Shown piece by piece: positions 19,076 through 27,700 of a stretch of DNA of 64,000 nt. The notes under the pieces are model-generated. The model saw only the letters and a program-made list of their open reading frames with translations. It did no database searches and was not told the DNA's origin. The DNA lies in contig NZ_LDRK01000028.1 of the NCBI RefSeq assembly GCF_001477055.1, positions 1 through 64,000 of the forward strand, written 5' to 3'. Numbering within the stretch: the stretch's first letter is position 1; each line of letters opens with the position of its first letter. The DNA comes from Leucobacter chromiiresistens (GTDB lineage Bacteria; Actinomycetota; Actinomycetes; Actinomycetales; Microbacteriaceae). A program made the position numbers and the translations under genes.

Positions 19076-20314
19076 CTACTCCGTGACGTTCGTCATGGTC
19101 GCCCGCCAGAACAGATCCTCGACGTCCGCGGCGCTGACGCGGAACTCGCCGCCGCCGTCGGCGCTGTTGCCGGGGCCCCAGGGGTTGCGCATCCACACGC
19201 TCCCGTCGGGGTCGATGCGGGTGATCACGTACGAGTGCGACGTCACCACGTCGACTTCGCGGGAGTTCCCGTCGGGGTCGGTGACCGTGATCTGGTGGTC
19301 GCCGCTCCGGGGAGACGAGATGACGACCTGGCCGCCGTCGTCGAGCACGTCGCGCAGCTCGTCGACCTGATCGGCGTCCAGGCCGGCGTAGTTGCCGTTC
19401 TCGATGACGTCGACCGGGTGCCCCGTGATGATCTCCATCGCCTCGGCGGGCACGCCGCCGTCGATGAAGTCGTACCCGTACTCCTGACGGATGGCCGCCT
19501 CGTAGAGGGCGGCGATCGACGGCTTGTCGCCGCCGAAGATCCACCAGTCCCAGTCGCTCTGCCTCGCCCCGTTGTCGAAGACGTACTCGACGAAGACCTC
19601 CTCGGGCTCTCCGTTCGCGTACAGGGTCACCCAGTACCCCTCCCGCTCCGCGTCCCAGCGCACGTGGTCGCGGATGAACGCGTCGCCCGCGTCGGTGTTC
19701 AGCAGCGCCACGACCGAGCTCAGCATGAAGCAGTCGCCGATGCTGCCCTGCGCCACGTCGTCGGGGTCGAAGGCGTCGTCGTCGAGGATGTTGTCGGAGA
19801 CCCGCTCATCGGGGTCCTCCGCGTCGGTGAACCAGCCGAACGGATCCCACCAGGGCCGCCCGTCGCCTTCCTCGCCGATGGCGGCGCGCAGTTCCGCGGC
19901 CGCAGTGGCGGCCGCCTCCTGCAGCTGCCCGAGCGCCGCCGTCGCGGCGAACTCCGCCCGCAGACCCGTCAGCGCCGCGCCGAGGTCGAGCGGGTTGCCG
20001 CGCAGCGCACGGGCCGAGCGGTCGACGTCGTCCTGCGCCTCCGCGAAGACCGACGCGGCCTCGCGCTGCACCGCGGCGTACCGGCGCAGCGTGGAGCCCG
20101 CCGCGTCGAGCGCATCGGCGATGTTCACGGTCTCGGGCAGCGTTCGCTCGAGCGCCGCCCGGTAGGCGTCGGCCGCCGCACCCGTCCAGGTGTCGGGCCG
20201 CGCGCGGGCCGCCTCGTGCCGGGCGCGCTCGGCGGCCTGCGCGCCGGTGCGCAGGCTCGCCGCAGCCGTCTCGACGGCGGCCGGATCGCCGAACCCGCTC
20301 ACCACAGCCGCCAC
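19076..20314 (-). CDS. Calpain-type (C2) cysteine protease with WXG-like N-terminus
   Basis: 412 residues. The first ~105 are helical with a W43-T-G turn, like the WXG100/LXG domains that address proteins to type VII secretion. A central linker (WWDPFGWFTDAEDPDE) leads to a calpain-type catalytic domain: Cys195 in QGSIGDCFMLSS, His360 in TSHSYVITRI and Asn377 in WMRNPWG, the full C2-family triad. Known bacterial C2 proteases are mostly uncharacterised; an exported toxin or virulence-type effector is the natural guess. It starts 16 bases inside the end of the preceding small membrane-protein gene, and all genes back to the transporter at 23081 touch or overlap. No classical signal peptide. Confidence 0.85.
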   Translation of the reverse strand: MAAVVSGFGDPAAVETAAASLRTGAQAAERARHEAARARPDTWTGAAADAYRAALERTLPETVNIADALDAAGSTLRRYAAVQREAASVFAEAQDDVDRSARALRGNPLDLGAALTGLRAEFAATAALGQLQEAAATAAAELRAAIGEEGDGRPWWDPFGWFTDAEDPDERVSDNILDDDAFDPDDVAQGSIGDCFMLSSVVALLNTDAGDAFIRDHVRWDAEREGYWVTLYANGEPEEVFVEYVFDNGARQSDWDWWIFGGDKPSIAALYEAAIRQEYGYDFIDGGVPAEAMEIITGHPVDVIENGNYAGLDADQVDELRDVLDDGGQVVISSPRSGDHQITVTDPDGNSREVDVVTSHSYVITRIDPDGSVWMRNPWGPGNSADGGGEFRVSAADVEDLFWRATMTNVTE

Positions 20315-20673
20315 CGCAGGCGCACCGCGGCCTGCGCGCCGTCGGCGTCGGCGCCAGACGCCGCGACGCCGGGCCCGTCGTCGCCCGGCCCGTCATCGCC
20401 CGACCCCGCGACGCTCAGCACCTCGACGACGCAGAGCGGATGCACGCGCGCCCGGTCGCCCGCGGCGAGCGCCGACTCCGAGACGCCGAGCAGCCGCGCG
20501 CTGCGGCCCGCTTCGCTCACCGAGACACCGATCGTCGCACCGCAGATCCGCGTCTGAGCTCCCGCGGGCACCGTGCGCTCGACGCCGACGAAGCCGAGCA
20601 GCCCGACGGCGACGACCGCCCCCGCGATCGCGACGCCGCCGGCGCCCGCGGCGATCCGCTTCCTGCGGTTCAC
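20299..20673 (-). CDS. Small membrane-anchored or secreted protein in protease operon
   Basis: 124 residues starting at GTG 20673, which overlaps the previous stop as GTGA. Product: short basic start (NRRKR), one hydrophobic helix (GVAIAGAVVAVGLLGFVGV), then a small extracytoplasmic part with two cysteines (TRICGATIG and HPLCVVEV) that could form a disulfide, and a Gly/Asp/Ala-rich tail. No family recognised. The compact external domain next to a secreted protease gene suggests an inhibitor, chaperone or immunity protein. That role is inference from position only. Confidence 0.7.
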   Translation of the reverse strand: MNRRKRIAAGAGGVAIAGAVVAVGLLGFVGVERTVPAGAQTRICGATIGVSVSEAGRSARLLGVSESALAAGDRARVHPLCVVEVLSVAGSGDDGPGDDGPGVAASGADADGAQAAVRLRWRLW

Positions 20674-20984
20674 GGTCGCGCCCCGCCTCCGGGCGCAGCA
20701 TCGGCCTCCCGGGGCTCGTCGATCTCGATCGCCGCGGCGGTCTGCGTGCCGTCGGGGCTCGCGAAGAGGTCGATCACGCGCACGGATCCTCCGCCGGGAA
20801 GCTGCGCCGACTCCCCCGGGGCGAGCTCGACCGAGGTGCGACCTGCAGGGCCCGAGATGCCGAGACGGGCCGCGAGGCCGCCGCCGGCTTCGGAAGGCCG
20901 GAGCGTCGTCGTGATGAACCCGATCGAGCAGGTCGCGCCACGTCGCTGCGCCCCCTGGCGCAGCAGCTCGGGCCGCGTGCTCAC
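20670..20984 (-). CDS. Small hypothetical protein in protease operon
   Basis: 104 residues from GTG 20984 (overlapping the previous stop) to a stop overlapping the next GTG. No signal peptide or membrane helix. The middle resembles a small beta-rich domain (SVELAPGESAQLPGGGSVRVI), weakly like the external part of the next protein (both have a C-x-x-G-x-I/F pattern followed by a LGIS/LGVS stretch). Function unknown. Position between the WXG100-like gene and the protease suggests a partner of the effector. Confidence 0.65.
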   Translation of the reverse strand: MSTRPELLRQGAQRRGATCSIGFITTTLRPSEAGGGLAARLGISGPAGRTSVELAPGESAQLPGGGSVRVIDLFASPDGTQTAAAIEIDEPREADAAPGGGARP

Positions 20985-21346
20985 GGTCGCGGCCCCGCGC
21001 CCGTGTCGGAGCCGGCGCCGGGAGGAGCACCGACGGGCGAGCCGCCCGCCCCCGGGCCGATCGCCGCGCCGAGGCGCCCGATGCCGGCCGTGAGCTCCTC
21101 CTCGACCGCGCTCAGGTCGGCGAAGGTGTCGCGCACTCCGGTCTCGAGGTCGGCCCATCGCTTCGTCAGGCGCTCCGCCTCCCGACGCATAGCGGCTTCG
21201 AACGCCGCGACGGCGCTGCCGAGCACCGCCGGCCCGAAGGCCCCCGCGCGCGGCATCGTCGGCACCGCCTCCCCCGCGTCCTCCGCCGCGACGCGCAGCC
21301 GTCGGCGAATCGCTGCCACGTCGCCGTCGTCGATGGCGAGTGTCAT
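20981..21346 (-). CDS. WXG100/ESX-like small helical protein
   Basis: 121 residues, almost fully alpha-helical in composition, with the size and heptad-like spacing of WXG100-type proteins (two helices around a turn, here near KRWADLETG) and a Gly/Pro-rich C-terminal tail. The exact W-x-G tripeptide is absent, so the family call is tentative. Its ATG (21344-21346) shares a base with the MetS stop codon, tying it to the transporter transcript. Could be a co-secreted partner or targeting factor for the calpain-like protein downstream. Confidence 0.65.
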   Translation of the reverse strand: MTLAIDDGDVAAIRRRLRVAAEDAGEAVPTMPRAGAFGPAVLGSAVAAFEAAMRREAERLTKRWADLETGVRDTFADLSAVEEELTAGIGRLGAAIGPGAGGSPVGAPPGAGSDTGAGPRP

Positions 21347-21468
21347 CAGTCGTCCTCGCCGGCTCCGCTGACGTCGGGGTGCTTGCGCAGCCGGAGGATC
21401 GACCAGGCGAGCCCGCCCCAGAGAATACCGATGGAGAGCACCATCATGACGAGTGCGCCGGTGGTCAT
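21346..21468 (-). CDS. MetS family NSS transporter small subunit
   Basis: 40-residue protein with one membrane helix (VMMVLSIGILWGGLAWSIL) then RLRKHPD and an acidic tail, the signature of MetS-type small subunits. In Corynebacterium MetS is needed with MetP for sodium-dependent methionine and alanine uptake. ATG at 21468 with GGGAGGA upstream, overlapping the end of the large transporter gene by four bases. Confidence 0.85.
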   Translation of the reverse strand: MTTGALVMMVLSIGILWGGLAWSILRLRKHPDVSGAGEDD

Positions 21469-23081
21469 CGTGTTCCTCCCGTGGTGCGTCGCTGCGCGGT
21501 TGTCTCGCGGGCCTCGGCGATGAGGTCCGTCATCTCGGTGCGGAGCCGGTCGGGCTCATCGGGCACGAAGCTCGTGGCGTCGCTGCGGCGGTACGCCCGG
21601 TAGCTCATCGCGAACGAGAAGACTGCGAGCAGGGCGATGGCGCCCCAGCCGATCGTCGTGACGAACCAGGTCGGGAATCCGCCGTAGCCGGCAGTGAGGT
21701 ATTCGGTCGCCCCGCGCACCAGAATGATGGCGAGGATCACGGGGGTGATCGCCGTGACCGCGACTGTCCAGATGGGGCCGAGTTTCAGCGATGAGAGCGC
21801 GTTGAGGTGCGCGCGCAGGCTCGGCACGGCGCGGAAGACCCAGGCGACCAGCACGAGGGTGGCGACGGCCGAGCCGGTGACGCCGATGTTGTTGACGAAC
21901 GCGTCGAGCACGTCGAGCACGTTCAGACCCGAGGACGTGCCGAACAGCAGCACCGACGGGATGCCTGCCGCCAGGCCGACCGTCACGGCGACGCGGCGCG
22001 TCGACCATCCGGTCTTGTCCTGCAGGGCGCCGGTCACCACCTGGTAGATCGAGAGCAGCGACGAGAACCCGGCGAGCACGAGGGATCCGAAGAAGAGCAC
22101 CCCCATGAAGGCGCCGCCCGGCATCTCGCTCAGGAGCGTCGGGAACGTCATGAAGGCGAGGGCGACGCCGCTCAGCCCCTCGAGGTCGTCGATCTGCACG
22201 TTCTGCGTGTAGGCGAGGAAGCCGAGGGCGGCGAACACGCCGATGCCCGCGAGGATCTCGAACGCGCAGTTCGCGAAGGCGACGACGACGCCCGACCCCG
22301 CGAGGTCGCTGCGCCGCTTCATGTACGACGCGTAGGTCAGCATGATGCCGAACGCGATCGAGAACGAGAAGAAGATGTGCCCGTAGGCCGCCAGCCAGAC
22401 GCCCGGGTGCGCGAGCGCCGCGAAGTCGGGCTCGAAGAACTGGTTGATGCCGTCCCATGCGCCGGGGAGCGTCATCGCGTAGATCACGATGATCACGAAG
22501 ACGATCACGAGCAGGGGCAGGGTGATGCGATTCGCGCGATCGAGGCCGCGTCGCAGGCCGAGCGACATCACGACGATCGCGGCGATCCAGACGATCAGCA
22601 GGGTGATGAGCACCGCGGGCACGAAGTCCAGCGTGACGCCGGGGGCGTCGGCGAGCTGCAGGTAGTCGCCGGTGAAGAAGCCGACGGCGTCGTCGCCCCA
22701 CTGACGGCCGAAGCTGAACCAGACGAAGCCGAGCGCCCAGGCGATGATCACGGCGTAGTAGGTGAGGATGAGGAAGGAGACGCCCACCTGCCACCAGCCG
22801 AGCGGCTCCGCCTTGCGGTTGAGCCGCTTGAACGCGAGCGGCGGCGCGGCGCGGAACTTGTGGCCGATGGCGGAGTCGAGGAAGAGGATCGGCAGGCCCG
22901 CCGTGAGAAAGGCGACGAGATACGGAATCAGGAAGGCGCCGCCGCCGTTCTCGTAGGCCACCCCCGGGAACCGCCAGATGTTGCCGAGGCCGACGGCCGA
23001 ACTGATGGCGGCGATGATGAAGGCGCTTCTGCGGCCCCACGTTTCGCGCTCGGGAGCGCTGGTCTGCACTGATTCAGTCAC
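21465..23081 (-). CDS. Sodium-dependent NSS/SNF-family transporter (MetP-like)
   Basis: 538-residue neurotransmitter:sodium symporter family member, likely for methionine or another neutral amino acid given the MetS partner. TM1 carries AISSAVGLGNIWRFPGVAYE with the unwound G-N-x-W-R-F-P sodium/substrate site, and about twelve hydrophobic segments follow (FFSFSIAFGIMLTYASYM is TM6). Start: GTG 23081 (VTESVQTSAPERE), 20-30 residues before TM1 as usual; the frame is open further upstream to 23384 but that part overlaps the divergent gene and is Arg-rich shadow. Heads an operon with MetS and the WXG/calpain genes. Confidence 0.9.
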   Translation of the reverse strand: MTESVQTSAPERETWGRRSAFIIAAISSAVGLGNIWRFPGVAYENGGGAFLIPYLVAFLTAGLPILFLDSAIGHKFRAAPPLAFKRLNRKAEPLGWWQVGVSFLILTYYAVIIAWALGFVWFSFGRQWGDDAVGFFTGDYLQLADAPGVTLDFVPAVLITLLIVWIAAIVVMSLGLRRGLDRANRITLPLLVIVFVIIVIYAMTLPGAWDGINQFFEPDFAALAHPGVWLAAYGHIFFSFSIAFGIMLTYASYMKRRSDLAGSGVVVAFANCAFEILAGIGVFAALGFLAYTQNVQIDDLEGLSGVALAFMTFPTLLSEMPGGAFMGVLFFGSLVLAGFSSLLSIYQVVTGALQDKTGWSTRRVAVTVGLAAGIPSVLLFGTSSGLNVLDVLDAFVNNIGVTGSAVATLVLVAWVFRAVPSLRAHLNALSSLKLGPIWTVAVTAITPVILAIILVRGATEYLTAGYGGFPTWFVTTIGWGAIALLAVFSFAMSYRAYRRSDATSFVPDEPDRLRTEMTDLIAEARETTAQRRTTGGTR

Positions 23082-23200
23082 GCAGTCACGGTAGCAGGCG
23101 GGCCGCCCGCTCGCGAAGCGCCTTCCACTGCCTGGGAAGCGCGGCGGAGTCGCGCCGGTCGCCTCGCGCATTCCGCACGACTCCCCTACTGTCGTACCCG

Positions 23201-24415
23201 ATGAGACCCGCCGCGCCCCCCGCCGAAGCCGCGCCCCGCCGGGCCGGGCCGCTCGGGCGCGTCGCGTCGCGCGTCGCGTCGCGGGCCGCGCGGCTCGGCC
23301 CCCCGGCGCGCATCGCGGGGGTCGATCTCGCTCGCGGCCTCGCCGTGATCGGCGTGTTCGCGGCTCACCTGGCGGTGATCTCACCGCTCGAGTGGGGCGA
23401 CCCCGGAACCTGGTCGGGCCTGGTGGAGGGGCGCTCGGCGGTGCTCTTCGCCATGCTCGCCGGGGTGTCGCTCGGCATCGTCTCGGTCGCGGCGGAGCGC
23501 CGCCGGCTGGCGGGCGCGGTCTCGGCGTCGGCGCCGCTGTTCGGGCTGCGCGCGCAGCTGCTGCTGCGCGGCGTGCTGCTCTGGCTGCTCGGCATCTGGC
23601 TCGATGATCTCGAGGTGCCGGTGTACGTGATCCTGCCCGCCTACGGAGCGCTGTTCGTGCTCGCGATCCCCTTCACGCGGCTCGCCCCGCGGGCGCTCTT
23701 CGCGCTGTCGGCCGCGCTCGCCCTCGGGGCGCCGTTCGCCGTGCAGTGGATCGACGGCGCGGTCGCCCGCAGCGACGACCCGCTCGCGGTCGAGGAGTCG
23801 CTCCGCCTCATCGCGTGGAACTACCCGCTGCCGCTGTGGCTCGCGTTCCTGCTGTGCGGCATGGCGGCGGGCGCGCTGCTCATGCGCTCGCGCAGGTACG
23901 CGTGGCCGCTGCTCGGCGCGGGCGTGCTGCTCGCCGCGCTCGGGTACGGGGTGGTCGGGTCGATTGCGCGCGCGGCCGAAGCGGCCGAGGCGCGCGCGTT
24001 CTCGGATGGCTCCGGCGCGTGGTGGGTCACCGCGCTGAGTGACGCCCCGCACGGCTCGGGCGTGGGCGAGGCGCTCGGCTCGGGCGGGTTCGCGCTCGCG
24101 GTGACGGGCGCCGCGGTGCTGCTGTGCCTCACGCCCCTGCGCTGGATCGCGCTGCCGTTGCGCGCCGTGGGCTCCATGCCGCTCACCGCGTACGTCGTGC
24201 ACATCGGCATCTGGGCGGTCTGGATCGCGGTCGAGACGGCGCGCGACCCGGGGCTCGACCCGTCGGCCGGGTTCCGCGCCCTCGAGCCGTTCTGGCCGAC
24301 GACCGCGGGCGTGATCGCGGGGTGCACGCTGTGGGCGCTGACCGTGGGGCAGGGCCCGCTCGAATGGTTGCTCGGCGCGATCACGAAGGCGCCCGCGCGC
24401 TGGAACCGCCGTTGA
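23201..24415 (+). CDS. Multi-pass membrane protein, DUF418/HGSNAT-like
   Basis: 404 residues with about ten membrane helices. The first helix follows GVDLARGLAVIGVFAAHL, which is the entry motif of the DUF418/heparan-alpha-glucosaminide acetyltransferase-like acyltransferase group (D-x-x-R-G-x-A, later H). The C-terminal helices include PLRAVGSMPLTAYVVHIGI, also typical. Likely transfers an acyl group or transports across the membrane; the substrate is unknown. The N-terminal ~25 codons are a GCGTCGC-rich low-complexity stretch (RVASRVASRAAR), so the true start may be a little later. Divergent from the NSS transporter. Confidence 0.75.
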   Translation: MRPAAPPAEAAPRRAGPLGRVASRVASRAARLGPPARIAGVDLARGLAVIGVFAAHLAVISPLEWGDPGTWSGLVEGRSAVLFAMLAGVSLGIVSVAAERRRLAGAVSASAPLFGLRAQLLLRGVLLWLLGIWLDDLEVPVYVILPAYGALFVLAIPFTRLAPRALFALSAALALGAPFAVQWIDGAVARSDDPLAVEESLRLIAWNYPLPLWLAFLLCGMAAGALLMRSRRYAWPLLGAGVLLAALGYGVVGSIARAAEAAEARAFSDGSGAWWVTALSDAPHGSGVGEALGSGGFALAVTGAAVLLCLTPLRWIALPLRAVGSMPLTAYVVHIGIWAVWIAVETARDPGLDPSAGFRALEPFWPTTAGVIAGCTLWALTVGQGPLEWLLGAITKAPARWNRR

Positions 24416-24465
24416 GCGGTCACTTCCGCGCACTTCGACCTCGAATACTGCACCGCACTGACCGG

Positions 24466-27400
24466 TCACGGCTCGAACGGGAACCCGCCTTCCGCCTCCC
24501 GCAGCTGCGCGAGCAGCCCCGTGCGGCTGCGTCCGTGCGCGAACTCGCCGGCCTCGACGTACGCGAGCACGCTGCGGCCGTCGGGCAGGGCGGGCGCCGT
24601 CACGTCGAGCTCGCCCCGCATGAGGAGCGAGTGCACGAACAGCTCGATGACGGCGTCGTCGAGGTCGCGGTCGGCGAGCTGCACGATCGGATGGCGCGCG
24701 ACGCCCGGGCCGCCGAGGCCCGACCCGGCCTCGGCCCCGGCTTCGAGCAGCCTGATGAGCAGCAGCCGGTCGTCGGCGCCGAGCGTCGGGTTCTCGAACA
24801 GCACGTTGACCGGGGTGAGGTGCGACAGCTGCACCGATGCATCGAGGTCGTCGAGATCTTCGAGCAGCAGGAACGCGATCTCGGCGCGGTTCCGCGGGTC
24901 GGGGTTCGCGAGCGCCGCGTCGAGCACGTAGCGGCGCGGCGGCATGCCGAGCACGGTGTCGAGGAACTGGTTGAGCGACCCGGTGAGCGCCACGCGGTGA
25001 ACGTCGCCGAGCTGCGCGTAGGCCGCTTCGGCCTGCTCGAAGGCGACGGGGTGCCCGAAGACGACGCTCGAGTAGCGGTCGTCGGCGAGGATGTGCGATC
25101 CGAACTCCTCGCCGGCCCCCACCGCCCACTGCAGCTGCGGCACACCGATCACGGCCGAGTAGAGGGTCGCGAACGGATTCGACGTGTCGGGAGCCGCATG
25201 CGGAGCATGGCCGCGAATCGTGTCGGGGGCCGTGTCGGGTGCCGAGTCGGGGGCCGTGTCGGGAGCCGCGTCGGCGTCGCCCTGCGCCTCCGAAACCGCC
25301 GCCGCGAACGCGGGCCGCACCCGCTCCAGCATGCCGCCCGAAGCGCGCCAGTCGTACGCGTCGCGCCAGAACACCGCCTGCACCGCGGGCAGTGCGCTCG
25401 CGGTCGGCAGAAAGCCCGGGATCGCCGATCCGTCCGGCCGTTCGCGCGTCACCACGGGGTACAGCCCATCGGGGTCGCGGTCGGTGACGAGCGACAGCAG
25501 ATCCACCGGCACCCCGGCGAAGAGCCGGGCCTGATCCTCGAACGAGAGCCGCGCCTCCTCGGCCGCCGCTGCGTCGACCGGAAACGACATGAGCAGCCCG
25601 CGCCCGTCGTGGGCGAAGTGCCACACCCAGTAGTGGTCGTCGGCGCGCACCCGCCCCCGCACCGCGTCCGGGCGCACCGACGACCCCGCGAGGTGCGGCC
25701 CGCGCCACGCGATCTCCTGCGGGGCGGGCTCGCCGGCGACCTCCGTCGCGAGCGACGCGATCACCCGCGTGCGCTGCCGCAGCTCCCACGTCCGGGTGCC
25801 GCGCATGAGGTCGACCACTGCGTCGGCCCTCCCGATCACGAGGATCGCCTGCGGGTCCTCGCCGGTGCTCGGGTCGGGGGCGCCGGCGACGAGCACCACT
25901 GCGTGGCCGTTCACCCACCACATGGGCGCGCTCATGATGCCGATGCCGCGCATCACGCGCGCGACGGGCGTCTTGCGCTCCATGCCCGTCCTCGGTTCGC
26001 GCGCCTGCATCTCGAAGGCCGGGCCCCACCGATCCTCCATCGCATCGCTCAGCCCGCCGACCCAGGCCTGCAGCACCTCCACCGTCCAGGGCTCGGCGAC
26101 GGCGAGCACCGTGCGCAGCACGCGACCGTCGTCGTCGCGCAGGTCGCGGCCGCCCACGCTGAAGGTGCGATCCTTCCAGTCGACCGACCCGGGGTCGGTG
26201 CTCCACCACGCCTCCGTGATCCGTTCGATCTGCGCCACCAGGTCGCCGTGCGTCGCGTCGCGCGGCAGCCCGTAGCCGAGGCGCTCGTGGTCGGCGGGCC
26301 GCTGCTGCTCCGGGTAGGGGCACGCCGCGAACAGCTGCTCGATCTGCCGGCGGCGCTCGTCGGTCGCGCGCCCGGCGACGTCGTCGGCGGTGAAGGATCC
26401 GCCGAGCCGGTAGGGCCGCCGCACCGCGTCCGCGAACCCGAAGTCGTCCATGCCGAAGTCGTTCAGGCTGCCGATCTCGAGCAGGTTGCGCGTCACCCTC
26501 CAGTGCTCCCCGTCGAACCAGACCGCGCCCGAGATGATCGGCAGCGGCTGGTCGCCGAGCACGCGGAACTCGAGCTCGTGCTCGCTCGGCTCGCCGCGGC
26601 CGTTCTCGGCGGGGGCGGCGATCAGCTCGCGCAGATCCTCGGGAATGCCGTCGAGCATGCGGGCGATCAGGATCAGCCGGGCCTCCTCCAGCAACTCCTC
26701 GGGGTGCGCCGCCTCGGCCCCGTCGCCTGCGGCCTGCGGCTCCGCGCCCGACAGCTGATCGGCGATGAGCTGCCCCGCGGCGCTCGTGATGAACTCGGAA
26801 TCGGGATCCTGCATGAGCACCAGCACCCGGCCGTCGTCGGCGAACGTCCACACCGTCGTCGTGCCGCCCCGCGACCGCAGGCTGAACCGCGACGCCTCGA
26901 GCGCCGTGCCGCGCACCCGCACCTCGCCCTGCCCGGCCAGCGTGCTCATCAGCCACGCGCGCCGGCGCAGCTCGAGGGGGTGCTCGCCGTGCATGATCAG
27001 GTCGTGCACCGTGATCTCGTCGTCGGCGAGCACCGCCATGCCGCCGAAGGCGTACTCGCGGGGCAGCACCACGAGGATCTGCCGCAGCATGCTCGTCATC
27101 GGCTCGCCGTCCCAGCTGGTGAGGAGCACGCAGCACAGCTCGCCGCGATCCCACATCTCGGCCCGGTCGATGCTCACCGCGACCATGAGGAAGTCGAGGA
27201 TGCCCTCCGGCTCCTGCGAGACGCCCACCAGCTTCGGCGTGCGCACGAGCGGAGCGCCCCACGCCTGGTGGAGCACGCGGCGCACGCCCTGCGCCCACGT
27301 GTCGGCAACCTCGGCGTAGCCGCCCGGCGGCAGCTCGCGGTCTGCGGGGGCGCCCTCGGTGAGCGTCTTGTCTTCGTTCGGATCGTAGCCGCCGAGCGGC

Positions 27401-27606
27401 AGAATCCAGACGCCCTGCGACTCCTCCCCCTCCACCCCCTCGAACGTGAACTCGTCGTCTGGCGATTCGGCGATCAGGTACTCGACGAGGCGCTCGCAGA
27501 AGCCCGGCACCGCGTCGAGGCCGAACGGGGGCTCGTAGATCGGCAGGTCGTCGTCGCCCTCGGGCTCATTCGATCCGCTGGCGCTTCCGGTCGTGTCTTC
27601 GGTCAT
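24466..27606 (-). CDS. Large soluble protein of unknown function with internal duplication
   Basis: 1046 residues, no signal peptide or membrane helix, acidic start. I do not recognise a family. Two parts look alike: residues ~200-280 (LELRRRAWLMSTLAGQGEV ... VWTFADDGRVLVLMQ) and ~600-690 (WELRQRTRVIASLATEVAG ... VWHFAHDGRGLLMSF); the stretches before WRVTRNLLE and DWRASGGMLE also match. This suggests two copies of a ~400-residue unit. A Pro-Asp-Thr-Ala tandem (DTAPDSAPDTAPDT; 25203-25270) links to a C-terminal helical region. The ATG follows an intergenic gap of ~90 bases. Standalone gene; context gives no clear role. Confidence 0.7.
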   Translation of the reverse strand: MTEDTTGSASGSNEPEGDDDLPIYEPPFGLDAVPGFCERLVEYLIAESPDDEFTFEGVEGEESQGVWILPLGGYDPNEDKTLTEGAPADRELPPGGYAEVADTWAQGVRRVLHQAWGAPLVRTPKLVGVSQEPEGILDFLMVAVSIDRAEMWDRGELCCVLLTSWDGEPMTSMLRQILVVLPREYAFGGMAVLADDEITVHDLIMHGEHPLELRRRAWLMSTLAGQGEVRVRGTALEASRFSLRSRGGTTTVWTFADDGRVLVLMQDPDSEFITSAAGQLIADQLSGAEPQAAGDGAEAAHPEELLEEARLILIARMLDGIPEDLRELIAAPAENGRGEPSEHELEFRVLGDQPLPIISGAVWFDGEHWRVTRNLLEIGSLNDFGMDDFGFADAVRRPYRLGGSFTADDVAGRATDERRRQIEQLFAACPYPEQQRPADHERLGYGLPRDATHGDLVAQIERITEAWWSTDPGSVDWKDRTFSVGGRDLRDDDGRVLRTVLAVAEPWTVEVLQAWVGGLSDAMEDRWGPAFEMQAREPRTGMERKTPVARVMRGIGIMSAPMWWVNGHAVVLVAGAPDPSTGEDPQAILVIGRADAVVDLMRGTRTWELRQRTRVIASLATEVAGEPAPQEIAWRGPHLAGSSVRPDAVRGRVRADDHYWVWHFAHDGRGLLMSFPVDAAAAEEARLSFEDQARLFAGVPVDLLSLVTDRDPDGLYPVVTRERPDGSAIPGFLPTASALPAVQAVFWRDAYDWRASGGMLERVRPAFAAAVSEAQGDADAAPDTAPDSAPDTAPDTIRGHAPHAAPDTSNPFATLYSAVIGVPQLQWAVGAGEEFGSHILADDRYSSVVFGHPVAFEQAEAAYAQLGDVHRVALTGSLNQFLDTVLGMPPRRYVLDAALANPDPRNRAEIAFLLLEDLDDLDASVQLSHLTPVNVLFENPTLGADDRLLLIRLLEAGAEAGSGLGGPGVARHPIVQLADRDLDDAVIELFVHSLLMRGELDVTAPALPDGRSVLAYVEAGEFAHGRSRTGLLAQLREAEGGFPFEP

Positions 27607-27700
27607 CGCTCACTCGCCGTTCTCGATTCGGACCCGTACGCGGCTTACGCTAGCAAACCCGGTGGCGCCCACGGCAGGGGCGCGGGGCCGGGCCCGGGCG

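Noticed and set aside
15558-19544. 1328-codon open frame on the minus strand under the surface-protein gene
   Set aside because: Arg/Gly/Asp-rich low-complexity shadow of the repeat-bearing plus-strand gene, which has a signal peptide and clear domains.
23381-27298. 1305-codon minus-strand frame and a 1238-codon plus-strand frame across the same region
   Set aside because: Arg/His/Ala-rich shadows; the 1046-residue frame has normal amino-acid composition and a clean start.
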